Shown in pieces: positions 14,501-25,214 of a stretch of 64,000 nt of DNA (position 1 is the first letter of the stretch; each line of letters starts with the position of its first letter). Position numbers and translations under genes: made by a program. The notes below the pieces were generated by a model. The model did no database searches. It was not told where the DNA came from and was given only the letters and a program-made list of their open reading frames with translations. Origin of the DNA: Certhia americana (Eukaryota > Chordata > Aves > Passeriformes > Certhiidae); assembly GCA_018697195.1 (NCBI GenBank), contig CM031864.1:25244086-25308085 (forward strand), read 5' to 3'.

Positions 14501-17500
14501 CCTTGCATGGGATGGAGAGAGTGCCCTTGGGAACGGGCTGCCTACCCAGCCTACGAGAGGGCACAGTGATGAGGCTGAAACTCATTAGCAAAGTGGATTG
14601 CTCTTAATGACTCCATTGATTTTTCCCTAACAAAATGAGAAACTGACAAAAATCAGCGCAGTATACAATGATTTAGTGCCGCCTCCTGGCATTTTCTTCC
14701 TGTCTTTTCCAAGTGCACTGTAAACAAAACCAGCCTGATGGGAAGGGTTCCCGGGGCAGGGCGGGGTGGGGGCTGCCAGCCGGGCCCCTCAAAGGGGCCA
14801 CTGTGTCCCCAACCCACGGGAGAAAGGGCTGTGTGCTGCAGCTCCTGGCCCTCTCCCTCCTCTGCCTCTCCCGCCTCCTTTTCATCCCCTCCCACCTCTC
14901 CCTCCCCTTCCTTCTCTCCCCTGCCTCCTCTCCCTCCCCTGCTTCTCCTCCATCCTCGTCCTCTCCCTCCTGTCCCTCCCCTGCCTGGCCCATTCCTCCA
15001 GCACAAGGGGCCATTGTGCCAGGCTGTGTTGTTTATTGGCCTGTCACCCACACAATGGGGAAAAAGCCTTTTCCCTGCGATTTTTTTCTTCCTCTTTATA
15101 TTCCCTAAAAGGATATCATGAGCCATGATGCTTCCCCTGGTGGGGCATCAGGAGGGGAGCACTCTGGAGGTGCAGCAAGGGGAGAGATGGGGGATCAGCC
15201 CTTCTGGTTTGGGTGCAGGCAGGAGGAAAAGAACATCAGACTGCTTTTTAATTTACCTTAAATTCACTCACTCGTTTAGAAACACTCATGGTGTTCTGTG
15301 GACATCTACAAAAGCTGACAGTTGTATATTGAAACTGCTGAGGTGGGAGATGGTATTCCTCAGGAGTTAGCTGGACTTGGAAGCACATATTACAGTTCTC
15401 ATCTTCCTCAACATAGTTCTTTTACACTTTCAATCATTAAAACTTCTCAGAAATTACAGAATTGGAAGGGACCCACAAGAATTATTGAGTCCAACTTTTA
15501 AGTGAATGGCCCATGCAGAGATTGAACCCACAATTTACTCAGTTCGTGGGTGGCCCATACTTTCCTGTTAGTAGCCACCTGCTCTGGTGCCTCTGGCTCC
15601 TCTGGATGCAGGAGCCTGCTCCCCTGGACAGAATTTGACTGCCAGTTGTGGAATCACAGAATCAGAGAGTGGTTTGGGTTGGAAGGGACCTTTAAAGGCC
15701 ACCTGGTCCAGCCCCTGCAGTGAGCAGGGACACTTCCACTCGAGCCGTGTGGCTTCTCCAAGCCCTTAGCTGAGCATTTCCCATGAGGTACTGCCCATCT
15801 CAAGCACAGCAGCCTCTCTGTGATCAGGGGATCATCTCCTCCACCATCTATCAAACATCCTCTGAAACAACCAATGGGTCAAAAATGGGCGTTTTAAAGT
15901 ATTTTACTGGACTGTGGCTGAAGCTGCCTTCCCTCTGCCAGCAGGGAGTGGCAGCTCTCCCCTGCTTGTCAGTCCAAGGAGCACCAAGGGCACAACCCTC
16001 ATCTTGGATTTCTGGTGCAGCAGGGAGGGCTGTGACAACAGGGCGTTCATTCCTTCTCTGATCATCCTGAGCAATGCTGACAAAAATGCATTTGTGGAGT
16101 AACGTTTATGCCAAATCTCTGTTGGGCACCTTTGGGACCCACCACAGTCTGGGCATCTCCTGAGCTGGTCAGGTCACCAGAAAGATACCATGTGTCCCCA
16201 GAGCCAGCAGTGTGCAGTGGAAGTGACACATCTGGAAGGATCAGCCCAGCTCCTGGTGGCCTTCAGGCCTTGGGGGGAGGTGGCGTCTGTGCCATGGCTA
16301 GGACTTTGCTCAGCACACTGGCTTGGAGCAGTTCCTTGGCATTCATTTGGGAACTGATGCACTTGGCAGCCACGGGGCAAACCCAGAAGCAGGAGGAGTA
16401 GGAGGGGGAAAGTGCAGGATGGCTTTTCTTCTGTCAGATTTGGGTCTGTTTGAGGCTTTAATAGCAGTGATGGCCACCAGTGGGGAGTGCTGGGCCATGG
16501 GGCTCCCTCTTGAGCAAGATGTCCCAGAAATACCCTGAGCTCAGCCCTCAGTCACTGCTGCTGGCTTTCACAGCTCTGAAGCGTTTTGGACAAAGCCTTC
16601 GTCATCACCAGCTCAGTCTCCTGGATTTGTACAAATGTGGTCCCTGGCCTGGAGAAAACTGACAGACCTGAGCTTCACTGCAAAGAATCTCAGTGTTCCT
16701 CCTTTTTGAGTTACAGCTTTTTGTTCATAAATGCTTTTTTTTTTTTTTTTTTTTTTCCTTTCTTTCTGGGTCAGTGATTGCTGTGTTGGAATTTGGGCTG
16801 ATGAGTCTCTTGGGGGCTATTTTAACGTACTTAGAAAACCCTTCTGCTCTCAGTGCTGGGCCACAGGGAGTTGCCAGAGCACTGCATATTCCTGGGTCTC
16901 CAGCAAAGCCAGCTCTGCAGTCCGACCATTGGCACTGGGACTGCAGAGATGTGTTGGAGCCTTTGTTCCTGGTGTGCAGCCCAGCTGTGTGTCCCAAGTA
17001 AACTGATTGCTCTTAAGAAACATCTCTTCCTTTACTTTTTTTTTTTTTTTTTTTGTCTTTCTGGCTCTCCTTCTCCAGGTGCTCAGGTGATACACCCAGC
17101 ACAGAGGAACAATGGGAAATTAACAGAGGTTAATAGGAAATAGCCTCAACAGAGGTTGAGATTTTTGGGTCCTGCATTTGAGGCACTTGTTTGATGCAAG
17201 ATACCCTGGGTGGCTTGTCCTGAGCAGCTCAGCTCCAGCTGGTTTTGTGCAGGGAAACAAGGACAGTGGCTCCCAGCAGGTGCTTTCTTGCTGCTCTGCA
17301 AGAACTGGGTAGGGAGGGATGGAATGTACCTTCTCCAGGCTGTCCCAAGGGAAATACCCAGGGAGATGCTGTTCCACGACTGTGTTTGGGATGGGATAAG
17401 AAGGTATAACATGACTGGTCTGATAAGAAATCCATGTTTTATGAAGCTTATGCTGAATCCCCCATAGTACAAACATAATTTCAATACAAATGGCATCTTT

Positions 17501-17960
17501 TGCTCTGGGGTTAAACTTCTGCTGGGGTTATCACATGAGGGATTTTTGTTCACAGCAGCTGCCTTGTCTTGCTCATAGGATTATATGCTTTGTTGCTTTT
17601 GCCTTGGAGATTATCCTTTCACAACAAATCTCGGGGCTGTGTCCATCAAGGTGGATCTTTACATATAGCAGGTTTGTAAATCAGTTTGTTGGAACCCCCC
17701 TGAAATTCAGTATATGGGGGATGATGTTCATGAGATTAATAGTGACAGTAAGGGAAATGTCTCCTATGCTGGCTTCCTGCAAATTCCCTGTGTCTAAGGT
17801 TTCTACCTAGCTCTGAACTTGAACCTCCCCAGGTTTAGAGAACTGCTCTCAGTAAGTGTTCCCTGGATTTATTCCTGTGTGCTGTCTCCATGTACCAACT
17901 GCCTGGCCTTTGTCCCTGCAGGGTCGTGACTACTGTTCAGAGGAGGAGGATGTCACATAG
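5456..17960 (+). CDS. C1orf21: C1orf21 orthologue, 3' part (three coding exons, C-terminal 58 residues)
   Basis: Exons 5456-5532, 9216-9276 and 17922-17960 join in phase (77+61+39 bases) into 58 residues and a TAG stop. The peptide starts EKSASSNARLKSNKEIPG and ends GRDYCSEEEDVT. As I recall human C1orf21 (121 residues), its last 58 residues match in length and differ at only about four positions, all conservative. All three acceptors are AG and the two internal donors are GTAAG. The N-terminal exons are not in the window and lie to the left; I saw no match for them in 1-5455. The family is a small conserved vertebrate protein, possibly N-terminally acylated (the human protein begins MGCA), with no settled function. 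There are no membrane segments in the part seen; the C-terminus is acidic. Introns of 3.7 and 8.6 kb are consistent with the very large mammalian gene. Confidence 0.95.
7483..7570 (-). mobile_element. CR1 LINE fragment (antisense, short)
   Basis: CAGAATGGTTTGGGTTGGCA, then CCCTGCCATGGGCAAGGACA and CCTTCCACTAGACCAG: short reverse-complement CR1 3' end. Confidence 0.75.
8648..8826 (+). mobile_element. CR1 LINE fragment (sense, internal 3' region)
   Basis: GGGCTGGAGCACCAGGAGTG, CTGAGGGAGCTGAGGGAAGG, AGCTCCCTGACAGGAGGGTG and AACAAGTGGCAGGATAAGAG follow the order of the CR1 3' region on the sense strand. Confidence 0.75.
9216..9276 (+). CDS. C1orf21: C1orf21 coding exon (NMHISESQQEFFRMLDEKIEK)
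   Basis: The exon is 61 bases after a TTCCAG acceptor. Its first base completes the split Asn codon; it then reads MHISESQQEFFRMLDEKIEK, identical to the human peptide as I remember it. The donor is GTAAGA and the exon ends in phase 0. This is the best-conserved coding block of the gene here. Confidence 0.96.
10099..10308 (+). mobile_element. CR1-like retroposon 3' end with TTCTR tail
   Basis: ACTGGAACAGGCATCTCAGA leads to TGATGATTGTAGG, TTTTTCCAACTGAAATAC and a tail of TTCTG/TTCTA units. The tail differs from the ATTCTGTG type seen elsewhere in the window. Confidence 0.65.
12310..12412 (-). mobile_element. CR1-related fragment (antisense)
   Basis: ACAAGGACCATTGAGTCCAA, CCCCAAGAATCCCACCACAT and GTGTTGTCCAAACAATTTCT match the reverse complement of a CR1 subfamily. 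Confidence 0.65.
13330..13681 (+). mobile_element. CR1 LINE fragment (sense, ~350 bp)
   Basis: Runs through GCCCTGGCACAGGGTGCCCA, GTGTCCAAGGCCAGACTGGA and CTGGGATAGTGGAAGATGTC, ending GGGATTCCATGA. Typical truncated 3' copy. Confidence 0.85.
14841..15000. repeat. Polypyrimidine (C/T-rich) tract
   Basis: About 160 bases of CTCCCTCC-type sequence on the plus strand, with few purines, in the last C1orf21 intron. It opens long spurious frames on both strands. Confidence 0.9.
15451..15595 (-). mobile_element. tRNA-derived SINE with CR1-like tail (TguSINE1-like), antisense
   Basis: Read on the minus strand, the 3' part (GGACTCAATAATTCTTGTGG, then GTCCCTTCCAATTCTG) follows a B-box-like GGTTCAATCTC and ATGGGCCATTCACTTAA. 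This is the arrangement I remember for the zebra finch SINE built from tRNA-Ile and a CR1 tail. The tRNA 5' half is degraded but AGAGCAGGTGGCTACTAAC at the far end resembles it. The exact family is from memory. Confidence 0.65.
15651..15767 (-). mobile_element. CR1 LINE fragment (antisense)
   Basis: GAATCACAGAATCAGAGAGT, GGTTTGGGTTGGAAGGGACC and CCTGGTCCAGCCCCTGCAGT. Lies right beside the tRNA-derived SINE. Confidence 0.85.
16735..16756. repeat. T22 homopolymer
   Basis: Uninterrupted run of T in the last C1orf21 intron; a second T run follows about 280 bases later. Confidence 0.9.
17036..17054. repeat. T19 homopolymer
   Basis: Uninterrupted run of T in the last C1orf21 intron, then TCTTTCTGG; the first T run is also followed by TTTCTTTCTGG. 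Confidence 0.9.
17922..17960 (+). CDS. C1orf21: C1orf21 terminal coding exon (GRDYCSEEEDVT, stop)
   Basis: The acceptor is CCCTGCAG and the reading is in phase 0: 12 residues and TAG. The acidic C-terminus SEEED is shared with the mammalian protein; the penultimate Ile of human is Val here. Confidence 0.95.
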   Translation, partial: GRDYCSEEEDVT

Positions 17961-18690
17961 TGCCAGCTCTGCGCTCGCCCCAGGAGCACCTCCAGTGTAA
18001 ATAGATCCAACCCAGCCTTCTGGATACAAACTTTGGGACATCTGCTCGAGTGAAAGGCACTCCATAACAGAAGACCATTTCCACATTATATGCTCCATTC
18101 AGTTACAGTGTTTCCTAATGAACACATGAGGAATATTGCTAAGAACTCGTAAGGAACTGTTTTTGTTGCTGCTAGTTAAAACTTGTTGCAACTTCTCACT
18201 TTTTTCTGTGTCCAGATACGCAGCAAATCCTTAAAAATTAATCTAAAAGACGTTGTTGATTTTATTGAGGCTTCTGGCCTGTTTTCTATCAGATGAGGTA
18301 GTGTTATACCAAGCTTCCATAAGTGAACATCCAAGCATCTAAGAAACACCCCTGAGCTGTGTGTCCGTCCGTGTTGGGGCCAGAGTGCTTGTTAGTGCTG
18401 GTGATTCCAAGCTTTGGAGATGGGATGTTTTTGCCATGGCAGGCCTTGTTTCTCAGCTGAGAAGAAGCTGAGAAACTATTATCCATTAAAAGCATGTTAT
18501 CACTGAAATACTGGAAGTGATACAGGAGCAGGAACTTGTATTTTAAGAGGAAAAAAGTTTCATTTAAAAGGTATCTTAATCAAGGACTAAGCTTGCAGTA
18601 TTGGCTTTGCTGAGCACGAATGGGAGTGTGATCACAATCATTTTGAATCTCTTTTTTTCTAAGAAAATAAACATTCTACTGTTTTTATGT
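17961..18690 (+). other. C1orf21: C1orf21 3' UTR (proximal form)
   Basis: Non-coding sequence runs from the TAG stop to just past an AATAAA at 18666-18671. The mammalian gene, as I recall, has a 3' UTR of several kb, so longer isoforms running into the following region are possible. The end coordinate is an estimate. Confidence 0.6.
18666..18671 (+). promoter_or_regulatory. C1orf21: Poly(A) signal AATAAA, C1orf21
   Basis: Canonical hexamer about 700 bases after the stop, followed by a T/GT-rich stretch (TGTTTTTATG...TTGTCTTTT) suited to a downstream element. Confidence 0.6.
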
Positions 18691-21600
18691 ATTCTTGTCT
18701 TTTACCATTCCTACAACACGATGTTTTAAGAGTCTGGGGACAAGGAAGACCAAACCTCTCTGCCTTGATGTGTCCTGTGGATCTGACCTCTTAAAGCAGC
18801 TCTGTGCCAACTGGGGGGATGTGTTGTGTCCTGTAGAGTTTATTTTTCAATATTAAATGGAGAGGATATTACCTTCTCAAAAGCAGATGTAATATTTTTA
18901 ACAAATGCTGTCATGAGTTAAAAAAAAAAAGAAAAAAAGGAAAAAAAATACAGCTTTTGTATTTATTATTTCAAAGAAGATTGTTACCTGTGCTGATATT
19001 TCTTCCAGCTTTAATGCCATAAGAGGGCAGGGTTTGTACTGCATCCAGTGGAGAAGCTTTGTCAGTGTAATTTGCTGTCATTGTGTTAATTTCATTTGTG
19101 GGATGGGTGTGGACCAGACTGGGGGGTGCATTAACAGCATCTCTTAGGATGTGGCTGACACTTGAGTGGGGCATTCAGCCCAGATATTGGCCGTTTTTCA
19201 CTGGGCTTTCTGAAAATCAGATCTGTCTAAAGGTTCTAAGTCCCTCAATGATCACCTGTGACCTCTGCAAATCTCTTAAGTTACTGCTGAATTTCTTGAC
19301 TAAAGAAGTTTCCCTGAATGTTCATTCTAAGTGGGGCTGGACAGAAGATCCATATCAGAAGATTTCATTCCCCATCAGTACTGTGGTGTACCTGGAATAT
19401 CTCCAGAAACCCCCAGCTCCATCCTGCTGCTATCCCTGCACTGGATTTACCTTTGGCTTTTGGGCAGGGGATGAGCAGTGGGGACAGACTTGGGAGTTGC
19501 TCATATTCCTGAAGGGCTGGGTGTGACCCCATCCAGCAGCAGCAGCTTCCCAAGCAGCAGATGTGAGGCTGCAGATCAACCTGTTTCCTAAAGGCAGAAG
19601 GTATTTCTGAGCTCTGCAGGCTCCCCAGGCCCCTGGCCCTCTGGCAGCCTCAGTGGTTGCTGTATTGCCAGAATTCAGACAATCCAAGAGCTTCAGCAGT
19701 TTCCCCTATAAAGTTCAGTGTCAGGGTCACATTCAGCTTTATCCTCTTAGTGGTCAAAAACCACCAGCTGGCTCTGATTTCCCTAAATCCTTGCTCATTT
19801 GAGCAGCTGCATTGGCCAGGGAGCCCCTCCCAAGTATCCTGGCCTCCCTAGAGACAAAGTTCCTCTGCCTCCCTCCCATCATATCCCTGTTTCTGGGGCT
19901 GTAGCCCACTCTCAGTGCTATGGAGCCGTTGGGTTTTATGATGAATTCTTCAAGGTGATGCCTCTCTCCTCTTGGATGATTTTTTTCCATAATTTATGCC
20001 AGCTCTTGAGCAGGTGACTACACTTGCGAGAGTCGAGAGACTGCGCATTTCAGTTACTTAAAAAACTTTAATTAATAAAGAGTCCTGGGACTTGATCCCA
20101 CAAACTCTTCTCTGCAAAGCAGTTTGGAAAGCTTTCACAGTAGTGCAGGAGGGATGGGGTTGGGTCTTCTTTTGAAGTGTTTCCTTTTCCAGGTGCTGAA
20201 CATCTTGTGTGTAAATGTCCCCACACAAACACTGTGTTAGACACATCGTGGTCTTTCTTTCTGCCACATCTTAGTTTTAATAATTCTTTTATTTAACATT
20301 TTCCTTGCTGCTGCTGCTTGCACTGGAGACCTGTGCTTCAGCGAAGGTTTTGTGAAAGAGGAAAAGCAATTCACATCTTACCTTGTGCTGGTATTCCAAC
20401 CAGGAGAAGGTGCTTTAGACTTCTGGATGAATTACAGCCTCCCTGCTGGACCTGTACATGGCAATATTTGTGAAAGCCTGGGTAGGATGTTGTGCTGCTG
20501 GGCTCCTGCTAGGTGGGCAGGAGGTTTGGAACCTGCTGTAATTCTTCCACCTTTGCAAAATCCTGGCAGATTTTGGTGGAAGTCTTAATATATATGGCAG
20601 CTGAAGGTCTGTAATAATATAAGCAGATTACTCTGGCTGAAAATGCATCTCTCCTTGGAGTTCTACTTCCCCATTGCTTTGCTCTGCTCAGATAAATTCA
20701 GCAGCTTGGAAAAACGGTGGCTGGGAAGAGAAGGAAAACTTGTTCCTATCTGTAAATGGGATTTCAAGCTTCCTCTCAAAAGAAGTGCCAGGGAAATGAT
20801 TTGAGGCCCAAACTCCTCTTAGTTTAGGAGGGTGATGAAGTATTTCCTGAGCCCCACATCATATTCTAGGATCTTGGAGAAAATTGTGGTGAAGGGGTTT
20901 TGCCAATCAACCTTCTTCCCTTGTGCTTTCTCCTTTGTCCAGAGCCCTTTGGTGCTGGTTTTCCTCCTTGGAGTCTGCACCAAGCACTGAGAGGGGAACT
21001 GAGGAGCTGCTGCCCACCCCAGGCCCAGCCTTTGGCTGTGTTTTCTCTCTTGTTTAATTACTAGGAGTTCCACTTCACCTGTGCCCTCTCCCAGCCCCTT
21101 CCACCCCCCAATTAACATTAATTTCCTTCCCTTGCATTCAGTCAGAGGTTCGGTTCTTTTGAATTGGGTCACCCTGCCAGGATCCAGCAGAGCCATCTCT
21201 GAGTCCTCTGGCCACAGATGGGCTGCACAGCTCCAGGCTGACTCACTGCACCTCTCCCTCCCTGCCCTTGTGCAGCAGGAGCAGCAGTGCTTTAAGGAGA
21301 GGTGGAATCTCCATCCCAGGAACGCCTTTGTCCTGTCATCCCTGTGTGCGCTCGGGTGGACTCTGACCTCAGCAGCTGGATGGTACCCGGTGTTGCCCCA
21401 GCTGTAGGGGAGAGATCAGCAGCATCCCAGGATTTTTTGCAGTGTTCTTGGTGTAAGAACACCCAGATTGATGACTGGCCCCAGAGTACAACACATATTT
21501 AAACTCTGGATGATGAGACAGTAGCAAAGGGTTCGATGAAGCACCAGGGAGACGTGTTTGAACTCTGAAGGTATTGCTGTCATCATGCAAGAATCAGCCT

Positions 21601-21799
21601 GGAGAGAAATATTCTGTCCTCAGCTATTTCGGTTTTACCAGGTCTGTAAAACAGTAATTTCCTGTCACTTTCATTTTTGAATTAGCAGTGACTCAACTCC
21701 AGATCAGCCTGGATGACACACCAGACTTTCAGGACAGGAGAGGCTGGGTGATGTGTGTGTCTGTCAAAGAGCAAATGTCATATGGGCTTTACACAAAAA

Positions 21800-22028
21800 G
21801 GGTGGTTTCCAGTTCCATCAGGGTGCCCAGGTTCCTCAGAGAAGCCGTGGCTGCCCCAGCCCTGGCAGTGTCCAAGGCCAGGCTGGATAGGGCTTGGAGC
21901 AATCTGGGATAGTGGAAGGTGTCCCTGCCCATGGCAGGAGGGAACCTCATTCCAGATTGCCCATGGCACAAGATGATTTTTAAGGTCCCTTCCAGTCCAA
22001 ACCATTCTGGAATTCCATGACTATAATA
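21800..22028 (+). mobile_element. CR1 LINE fragment (sense)
   Basis: GTGTCCAAGGCCAGGCTGGA, GGATAGTGGAAGGTGTCCCT and AAGGTCCCTTCCAGTCCAAA, ending CTGGAATTCCATGA. In the C1orf21-EDEM3 intergenic interval. Confidence 0.85.
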
Positions 22029-22957
22029 CCAGTGCCCTGCCTCAGGTCCTTTGTGGGATGTTGGGGAGTCTGAGCAACATCCCTGTGCTAAAGAAGAGTT
22101 TGTCTGGGCCAGCCCCAGGCCAGGGAAGAAGTAACAGCACTTGCACCCTGGAAAATCAAAAGCTCTGATCTCAGCCATGGTGACGGTGTGGTACAGGCAG
22201 TTTTTAGGGTGTTCACTGAGAAAGCACATATCCATAGCACTTCTGCCAGTGTGGCTTTATAGTAGATGCTTTTGGGAGAACTGAACATTGCAAATACCTG
22301 CTTTGGGTCCTGGTACTGCTGGGCAACTTCTCCTTTTTCAGGCTGAACTCTCCCTCTCTATAATTTAATTCTGTAGGTGTTCGGGGAAGAGAAGACAAAA
22401 ATGCAGAAATGGCTTTGGAAGGGTACCTTATTTGCTTTGTTGTTGGGGAGATCAGACATCCAAAAATTTGGGTAAGCACTCAGTGAAATTCCTCTTATTG
22501 TTACGGTGCTGTTGTGGCAAAGAAGCCCCAGCTCAGGGTACTTCAAGATGGGAAAGCTGATAGAACTCAAAGATGTTCAGGTCTTTGCTTTGTAAAAAAA
22601 TCATATTATTTTCTTTCAATTTAGTTGCACACATCTACCCATGACATCCAGGAAAATGCTTACTTTAAGTTTGAAGATGGGAGATTCACCATCATCATCC
22701 TCAGGATCATCATCTTCAACATCAACATGTGTGGGATTATGAACCTCCTTCATAAAAGCCAACTCCCAACACCAGCCTCATGGACACCCATGGCAACAAA
22801 AGGAGAAGCCTGTGATTATTCCCTCTTGAAATGACTCCCTTTCTCCACCCTGCTGCTCTGCCATCCCAGATGGAGCCTGGTACCCTGGAGCAACCATCCT
22901 TCATCCTGCAGAATGCCCAAGGTGCAAGTTCAACAGAAAATTGATAGATTTAATTCT

Positions 22958-22979
22958 TTTAATATATATGTATATTAAA
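22958..22979. repeat. AT-only inverted repeat
   Basis: TTTAATATA and TATATTAAA, nine-base perfect arms around a four-base TATG loop, intergenic. Confidence 0.7.
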
Positions 22980-25214
22980 TTAAATTTTGAGACAAGAAGT
23001 TCTCAAGAGCAGTTGCTGTGAGAAGCTAGAAAGCTCCATGTGGGAACAGAGCATATTCCTGGGGTTTTGGCATTCTGCTTTTGTGTCTATTAATAATCCC
23101 CCGGAGTGAGTCATATGGAGCTGCATTTATTCACTGACTCGGAGAGAGCTGCTACCCAAAATAGCAGCTCTGTAATTTTTTATGATGCTGTAATGCCAGT
23201 GCAGTGGAGATTGACATCATTTGAGGGAGATGCTCCAGCCTGGCAGTCAGAGAACCCGTGTCCAGCCCCACAAAGAACGTCGGGAGCCACGTGCTCCATT
23301 ACATAAACGCGCCGGAGAGCCAGCATGGAGCAGAGATGCCTTTTCTGTCCTCACCTGAGCATCTTTTGCCTGGATTTTTTCCCCCCTTTAGGTCTTTCTA
23401 AGCCTTCTTTGCTCAATTTCTTCAATTGTGAGGAGCACTGGGACATAGGATGATGAAATGGCTTTTGCTGCTGAGGGGAGCCTCAAGCACATCTCAAATC
23501 ATCAACCTGCCTGTACACAGGGAAATCTTGAAATGCATCAAATTCAGCATCACAGCTCATCCTTTTTCTCACCTACATTGCTGCTCCCTGTCCCTTCCTG
23601 AACCCCTGAGCATCCCCTGGGCCAAGACCTGTGCCCAAAATCCACCGGCTCCTTCCCAGCCCAGTGCTCCTGACTGATGGCAGCCCCGGGGCAGAGCAGA
23701 GAAACGCTGGGGTAGGGTCTGGGTTGGCTTTTTTAAGGATGATTCTGGTTTTCTGGATTGTATCTCATTCTCTGCCCTGCACTGCTACCATCAGGTCTGT
23801 CTTGGAGTGGCAGCCATTGGGGCATCTGAGACATGCCAGGGTGGCCCCACTGCTCCCAAAAAACATCCGTGGGTACCACACAGGCTTTTGGCACAATTTT
23901 GCCTAAAATTCCTCTGCAAGGATGGCCCAAGCCCATCACTCTGTACTCTCTACCAAAGCATTAGGGAGGATGAATTTGCCCAAGCTGGGCATTAATAGCC
24001 TGGGTGAACTTTTGCAGGTCAACAGTCTTTTATGGGCTCCATTCCAGCTGCAAACGTTTAGCATTACCTTTTTATGGAGCACTTTGGAAGAAAATGGAAC
24101 TCCTGCCACAGCAGCTTTGAGCTGATGTGACTGATGGGATGAGCAGCAGCTGTGGCTGAATTTCAGAGTCCTTTGGGTGACCTGCATGGAAAATGGAAAT
24201 GTTACAAGTGAGCAACAGGCTCTCAGTACAACCACTGGCATAAATATAGTTTGAATAGGAAGGGTGAGGACTTGGTGCCACCATGCCTCCCTTGTCCTTC
24301 AGGCATCCACCCATGCAAGGAACAATCCCAGGAGAGTCTCAGGAACCTGTTCAGACCCAGAAATAAACACCTCAATAGTCCTGATTTCTTGTTATAAGAA
24401 GTACACGGAGGGCCACAGCCCACCCTGGCTGTCAGTTTTGTTTCATTTTTGCCTTTGAAGCAATCATATCCCTCTGCCTGCAGGACCCCTGAACTCAGTG
24501 CAGGACACTTGCAGAGTGTCCCTTGTTCCTTGGAGGCAGAAAGGGCCTTTGCTCCAAAATACTCCAGTCCCTAAATCCTGATGTTCCCAGAACGTAAGAG
24601 ACAGTAGGCTGGAGGAATTTAGCACTTCCCTAGTAAGGTTGGCAATGGTTTCTACTTCCTATCAAAAGCACTGCTCAGCACTTGAACAAGGATTTGAATT
24701 TAGGACTCCTGCATCTTAATCCTAATTTTCTTAATCCTGATTTCCTGAGGAAAAATTTACAGGAATAGAGCTGTTGGAGCAGAGCTCATAACAAAGGAAG
24801 GATGACAGATACTCCTCTCCAAAACTCACCTCATCAGGCCCAAGTGAAAGCTGTTTTTTTTTTTGTTTCCAAATAAAACAGGTACAACAGTCAAAATGAA
24901 CTTTTGAGAGTCTGGATTCCAGGCTTTAAAAATAAAATGGTAATGCCCAAGTCATAGGGAAGAGAGGTTGAAATAGTCCAGTTAGATATGGTTGCTGAGA
25001 GCCTGTCCAGTTTCAGTTCTAGACTGAAAAGGTGGTGTTTTGGTTATTAAAATACCTCTGGGCTCAGCCAACTTCCCAGGGAAAAATTCCAGGCTTCTCC
25101 AGGGTGGCAACCATGAACCTGCTCTAGCACCGAGGCTGCCAATAAAGGATTGGTGTAACTGCCTTGCTGAAAATGACAGCCAACAGCAATGCAGAAATGA
25201 GCATCAGTTCAGCA

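Larger units (their letters stand above)
9277..17921. other. C1orf21 last intron (8.6 kb)
   Basis: Intron between the 9216-9276 and 17922-17960 exons. It contains several truncated CR1 fragments, a probable tRNA-derived SINE (15451-15595), a polypyrimidine tract (about 14841-15000) and two long T runs (16735-16756, 17036-17054). No coding exon was identified in it. Confidence 0.75.

Noticed and set aside
14653..15128. Overlapping open frames of 110-160 codons on both strands
   Set aside because: They fall in the polypyrimidine tract, which lacks stop codons in several frames; products are simple Pro/Ser/Leu or Gly/Glu/Arg repeats with no homology I recognise.
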